DNA of 64,000 nt from Megaleporinus macrocephalus (taxonomy: Eukaryota > Chordata > Actinopteri > Characiformes > Anostomidae). The translations under genes and the position numbers were made by a program. Below, piece after piece: positions 59,400-64,000 of the stretch. A model generated the notes under the pieces. That model saw only the letters and a program-made list of their open reading frames with translations, ran no database searches and was not told where the DNA came from. Numbering within the stretch: the first letter of the stretch is position 1; each line of letters starts with the position of its first letter. The stretch covers positions 3,411,905 to 3,475,904 of the forward strand of contig CM038704.1 in NCBI GenBank assembly GCA_021613375.1, given 5' to 3'.

Positions 59400-60070
59400 T
59401 ACAACAACGAGGAATATTAGACTATACACAACTAGAAAAGTGCACTTCCTGAAGAAAATACAGGACAGCTGTGCATAGATGATAAATATATGAGTGTGGG
59501 TCAGTAAATATGTGGATTAGAGTTTGGGGGTCTGCTCTGAGTGAGTACAGGCAGTTTGGAGGCTGTAGGTTGAACGAAACCATAATTTTTAAGTTCAGCC
59601 AAAAATGAATAGGACCCTATGGGAGGAACAAGGGATGAATAAACAACAAATGAACAAGCGCAGAGCAGGATGTCTGTGGATTAGAGTTTGAGGATCTGTC
59701 CTGAGTGAGGACAGTTTGGAAGCTTTAGGCCAAATAAAACCATGATTTTTCAGCGTGTCCAAAAATGAATAGGACTGGGGAAAAAGAAGGGATGGAATAA
59801 AACGACAAACAGACAAGGACAGGTCAAACCAACACTACAGTCATGGTCGGGGGTCTGCCCTGAGTCAGTGTATGTGAAACGGTGTGCATCGGTCGAGCAG
59901 AAGTTCCGTAGACTGGCATGTACTTTTCCGTCCTATTCATTTTCTATGGGGGAAAAAATCCTAGAAAAATCTGGAATCTGTGCATCTAATCAAAAAGCTG
60001 TATACAAGCCTGAATCACACAATCACAGCAGACACTCTGAAGCTGGATCAGTGTTCGAAAACTGGCAGAA
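59400..60070. repeat. Dispersed repeat cluster (as at 43.4-44.9 kb)
   Basis: GAAAAGTGCACTTCCTGAAG, GAGTGTGGGTCAGTA, CAGTTTGGAGGCTGTAGGTT and AATGAATAGGACCCTATGGG match the cluster at 43440-44890. Confidence 0.75.
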
Positions 60071-61794
60071 AGAAAAAAATTAATTTTAAAGTTATGTTTG
60101 AGATAAAAACCCAAATAGTGATTGACCTCCAGTGAAACCTGAAGCATGTAGACAAAATAAAGAATATCAAGCAAAATATAAAATCTAAAGTCAAGATATT
60201 GAAACGAGTACATATTTTCCATGTTCCTCTTCCTTTGTGGTTTATTGAGAGCGGGCTGAGGACAAAATTAGGTGGGCCTAAGCCTGTGGGACCCAATGCA
60301 AACATGGAAAGACGGTTATTTTATCAAATGAAATGAAATTTAATTAAACGCTTCTTCAGGGAGCCGAAAGCGGTTGCCGGTTGGCGTCTCAGCAAAGACC
60401 CCAGTTTGGCGTGTTTATTTTTACGAGTGTCCCGGCAAACCAAGACAGTTTCAGCCTTTTCTACAATACCGAGCCTGACTCGCCGAGACTGCCACTTGGA
60501 AGCGGTTTGAAAGGGCTCTGCGGAATACCGCCCATTATTTCTCTCCATTGTATCCCACTTTCCCTTTGGAAGCCACAAACTGTCATCGCTCGAGCGGCTG
60601 CAACTCGGAGAAAATGCAAAAATCTTTTCATTCGCATTCAGCCTACCAGACAAGCTCGTCTCCTCCGAGCATGAGATGAATAGTCCCAAGGCGTTTAAAG
60701 ATGTCACCCTCGAGGTTCAGAACTATTTGCACACACAGTCTGTTCTTGGGCTCCAGCTCCAGCTAAGATTCCTCCTAGCTGCGCCGGCGAACCTCTAAAA
60801 TAGAGATAGAGGGGGAGCGAGGACTAGCTGCTGTGGCTCCGGTTGCTCTTGCATAATCTTTGGCGAAAGCTTTGGCGAACGCTTTGGCTCAGTGCTGGTG
60901 TGAATAATCGGTGGGCGTCTGTTGCGATGGTGAGGATGCAGCAGGGTTGGTGGTGGGGAGAGGGGAGGAGGGTCTCTGGGGGCGGATATGGCTGGCAACT
61001 TTAGTTTTTGAGGAGGAAACCTTTCACCGCGTTCGCTCCGTCAGATCACATTACACGGCTCGGCCTTCACCCGAACACAGAAACGCGAGAACCATTGGGC
61101 ACCGTCTTCCGACCGAGGGTGGTGATGTCATCCCACGGCACCTTTTCATTTAAAGACTCCCGTCTTCCCTCCGTCCCGGATACCAAACGAGAGCCAGCCA
61201 CGTTCCGAGAGTACATTTTCCGGCGGGATCGAAACGATAATGAGCTGACAAAAACTGGCAACCTGCGGCCTCCTGCTTCCTAACCGTTTGTGGCAGCTTC
61301 TAAAAGGCCCGGCCCGCGCCGAAGACACCGGCATGCATTGTAATTACAAGCAATCTCTCATGTGTCCCCATAAGGACAGTGTGCTATTATTATCCATTGA
61401 GGCCGAGAAGCAGAACGGTAAGCTCAAGATTGCACTGCCAGACGTAATGAGCCGCTGCAACCTCACCTCCACCATAGCGCTACGTAATCAAATCCACTGA
61501 CCGGTCTTATTTCTCCGGCAAATGAGGCCACTTCTTGCTTAGTTGTTCCGGCGCACGCCTGGGTCAGTTAAAAACGTCCGACGGCAAAGATATCTGATAC
61601 AGAACCGAGAAAAGGAGGCTCCGCTCCGGTGCAGGAGATGCACTGGGACAAGCCTATTGACTTAGCTGCACTAAGGACAGGCATCCCAGCTCTGCTTTGC
61701 TCTGTGAGTCGTATCAGTTGGCTTAGCAACCCAACAGAACCAGCTCTTGAGGCTCCCAAACAGCTCTCTGTTCAGTAGCACTGCCGCTTCTTTG
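60071..61794. other. Upstream GC-rich region
   Basis: 60360-60720 and 60760-61560 are GC/CpG-rich and repeat-free. 61330-61500 (CATGCATTGTAATTACAAGC; CGCTACGTAATCAAATCC) has the balanced, homeodomain-site-rich look of conserved non-coding sequence. It may contain a non-coding first exon or promoter of the contactin gene, but no site can be fixed from sequence alone. Confidence 0.35.
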
Positions 61795-62015
61795 TCAAGT
61801 CAAGTTTATTTCTGTAGCCTTTTTTACAAAGATGTTGTCTCAAAGCAGCTTTACAGAGTTTTAAAAACAGACAATTACAACATGTATCCCCCAGTGAGCA
61901 AGCCAGAGGCAACAGTGGCAAGAACAACTGCCTCAGACTGGAGGAAGAAAACTTGGGAGGAACCGAGACTCACAAGTGGAGACCCATCCTCCTCTGATCA
62001 AACAGTATTTACAGT
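61795..62015 (-). mobile_element. L2-type LINE 3' region (reversed)
   Basis: CAAGTCAAGTTTATTTCTGT, CTCAAAGCAGCTTTACAGAG and CCCCAGTGAGCAAGCCAGAG GCAACAGTGGC are the reversed 3' end of a common fish LINE family. No coding part. Confidence 0.75.
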
Positions 62016-62159
62016 TTAATAAACTAAACACCAAAGAAAAGATTCTTTATTTGAAATCTGGATAGCAAAGCTTTAGAACCTGCACAGGTAGAGCCAGTGT
62101 ATGACTGAGGCAGTCTCTGACTGAGACAGTCTCTGACTGAGTCTTTATGTAAAGTGGGC

Positions 62160-62645
62160 GTGAGCTGAAATAGTCCCATCCTATCTCAATGCTGTCCACT
62201 CTATTAGACACTCCTACTACTTGCTGGTCCACCTTGTAGATGTAGAGTCAGAGACAGTAGCTCATCTGCTGCTGCATAGTTTGGGTTCCTCTAGTTTGGA
62301 GGTCACAGGACACTGTTGTCTGGATGCTGCTGTTTGGCAGATGATTCTCAGTCCAGCAGTGACACTGAGGTGTTTAAACACAGTCTGATCCAATCACACC
62401 AGCACAACACACACTAACACACCACAATCATGTCAGTAGAATCACTGCAGTGCTGAGAATGATCCACATTTATATATATATATATATATATCTCGCAACA
62501 GCTCTGGGATCAAAGACTCTAATAGAGTGGACAGTGAGTGGACACAGTGTTTAAACACTCCAGCAGCACTGCTGTGTCTGATCCACTCACACCACCACCA
62601 TGTCAGTGTCACTGCCACCACCCAAATAGTACCTGCTCTGTGATG
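62160..62645. mobile_element. Foldback MITE family copies, rearranged
   Basis: GCTGTCCACTCTATTAGACA, CAGTCCAGCAGTGACACTGA and TGTTTAAACACTCCAGCAGC match both arms of 19905-20300. A 42-base piece (ACAGCTCTGGGATCAAAGAC...) occurs here at 62497 and again at 63065. Confidence 0.75.
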
Positions 62646-62650
62646 GTCCT

Positions 62651-62651
62651 A

Positions 62652-62726
<75 letters not shown>
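62651..62726. repeat. (TA)n microsatellite
   Basis: About 37 TA dinucleotides. Confidence 0.98.
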
Positions 62727-62728
<2 letters not shown>

Positions 62729-63130
62729 ATGATTAACAATTTTGGTTTATTTTTTCAATATCATATAAACATGACAGCTGTTTCATGATGAATGGACCAA
62801 TAGAAATGCTCCACAATCAGTCTGAATAAAACCTCCTTACATTAACTTATACTGAAAGTAGAGGAGGTTTTTGGTATCTACTGTACACTAACTATTTTGG
62901 AGATACTTTTTTTATAAGTTAATGTAACAATCTTCGAATGTGTGTCTTTGTTCACACAGAAGGAGAAATAAGGCGACTCAGTCTGAACAACCAGATCGGA
63001 ATTCATGTGAATCACATGAGTGCGAATTTTGCGCCTCCAAGATCGACTGAAGGAACCGAATACGGCACTTATCACAACAGCTCTGGGATCAAAGACTCTA
63101 ATAGAGTGGACAGTGAGCTCTGTGGTGATC
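62727..63130. other. Upstream region, repeat fragments
   Basis: 62785-62900 contains GGACCAATAGAAATGCTCCA (shared with 36165 and 63278). 62980-63060 is unassigned. Confidence 0.45.
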
Positions 63131-63133
63131 CTG

Positions 63134-63218
<85 letters not shown>

Positions 63219-63220
63219 TA
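63134..63220. repeat. (TA)n(CA)n microsatellite
   Basis: About 35 TA dinucleotides followed by a short CA tract. Confidence 0.98.
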
Positions 63221-63396
63221 TCTGCTTAATGGGAATACAGCATGTCATTTATATTGTTTGAAAGGTTCATGATTAACGGACCAATAGAAATGCTCCAAAG
63301 TCACTTCAACAAAACCTTTTTTCTATTAGCTTACATTAAAAGTGAAAGGTTACTATGTTGGGGATCCCTGTTTTTCACTGGACAGCGACGAAAGAT

Positions 63397-63660
63397 GGGC
63401 TGGGCGATATGGGAAAAAATCTTATCACGATAATTTTTGTTCATATCAGTCGATATCGATATATATCACGATATAAATCAAATCACTTCGTTTAAGTGAG
63501 ATATGAAGGTATCAAAATGTAATTTTTTTCTTAAATTGTTTTTTATTTTCAGACAAATAGACAAATGTACTATAGAACATTACACAACTGTATTAACCAC
63601 ACACACACACATATATATGTATGTGTGTAATACAGTTGTGTAATGTTGTGTATATGGGGC
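63397..63660 (+). mobile_element. hAT-like element, 5' end copy
   Basis: Starts GGGCTGGGCGATATGGGAAA and continues TCGATATCGATATATATCAC as in 1973-2200. Its right end is not found in the window. An inner ATTACACAACTGTATTA / TAATACAGTTGTGTAAT inverted repeat flanks a CA/TA tract (63582-63642). Confidence 0.75.
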
Positions 63661-64000
63661 AGTATTAGTATGAACAGTATTCACACAGACACTGTTAAGC
63701 AGGCTGTTTCTGGCCCTTTAAGTTCTGAGGAAAGGACTCGTAGCGGTGAGTCGACTCTCTATCGGCTCAAATGCTGAGTTCGTTTAGTGATTCTGTTTCG
63801 GTAGAAAATAAAGTTTCCTACTCGGGTTTTTGGATTATAAAGTCAACTTTGTCTCAGCGGCTCACTCGAACTCCTACAGTTTACATGTTTATGTTTATTG
63901 ATTACAAAATGACGCCGATTAGCATAACGTGCGTCGATGTGTCGCTAAGGTGGCCGCGCCCACTGAAAGCATGAATTTATCCGGAGCGCGAGCTGCAGCT
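63661..64000. other. Window end, nothing recognised
   Basis: Moderately GC-rich sequence, possibly the interior of the hAT-like element. No gene. Confidence 0.3.

Overview
The window is vertebrate genomic DNA, almost certainly from a teleost fish and possibly an otophysan (order not resolvable from sequence alone). The evidence is an intron-split contactin gene with vertebrate exon phases, plus typical fish repeats: Tc1-like transposons, a Rex3/RTE-type LINE, L2/CR1-type LINE tails, a DANA-like SINE tail, hAT-like elements beginning TAGGGCTGGGCGATA, and very long (TA)n and (CA)n tracts. I saw no rRNA, tRNA, CRISPR or prokaryotic feature.

Only one protein-coding gene is recognisable: the 5' part of a contactin, best matched to contactin-3 (cntn3), on the minus strand. 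Four coding exons join in frame: signal peptide (55370-55424), first half of Ig domain 1 (37731-37866), second half of Ig domain 1 (10139-10314) and start of Ig domain 2 (825-920). Together they give 463 coding nt (154 codons plus one base). The introns are about 17.5, 27.4 and 9.2 kb. The rest of the gene lies beyond position 1, and the transcription start lies upstream of 55507.

Layout by coordinate (the gene is read right to left). 1-0.6 kb: CA-rich minisatellite beside exon 4. 0.9-10.1 kb (intron 3): a hAT-like element with target duplication, a 14-copy minisatellite, a GC-rich stretch, a Tc1-type MITE, a Tc1 transposase remnant and a 1.3-kb CCAGCAC-type array. 10.1-10.3 kb: exon 3. 10.3-37.7 kb (intron 2): a 4.3-kb CA-rich satellite, Tc1 transposons, a 13-copy satellite whose unit fuses a LINE reverse-transcriptase motif with a MITE end, LINE fragments, and 22-bp and 30-bp arrays. 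37.7-37.9 kb: exon 2. 37.9-55.4 kb (intron 1): compound TA/CA tracts, Tc1 and RTE remnants, triplet-rich and 195-bp arrays, a roughly 520-540-bp tandem array, and a 1-kb inverted repeat. 55.4 kb: exon 1. 55.5-64 kb (upstream): nested Tc1/MITE elements, two further tandem copies of the signal-peptide exon, GC-rich single-copy sequence and more repeats.

The most striking observations are the tandem copies of the signal-peptide exon at 58.7 and 59.0 kb (one still open with a start codon and donor site), the LINE-RT/MITE chimeric satellite at 27.7-29.3 kb, and UG-rich arrays (as transcribed) close to exons 2, 3 and 4. Most other open reading frames are chance translations of repeats.
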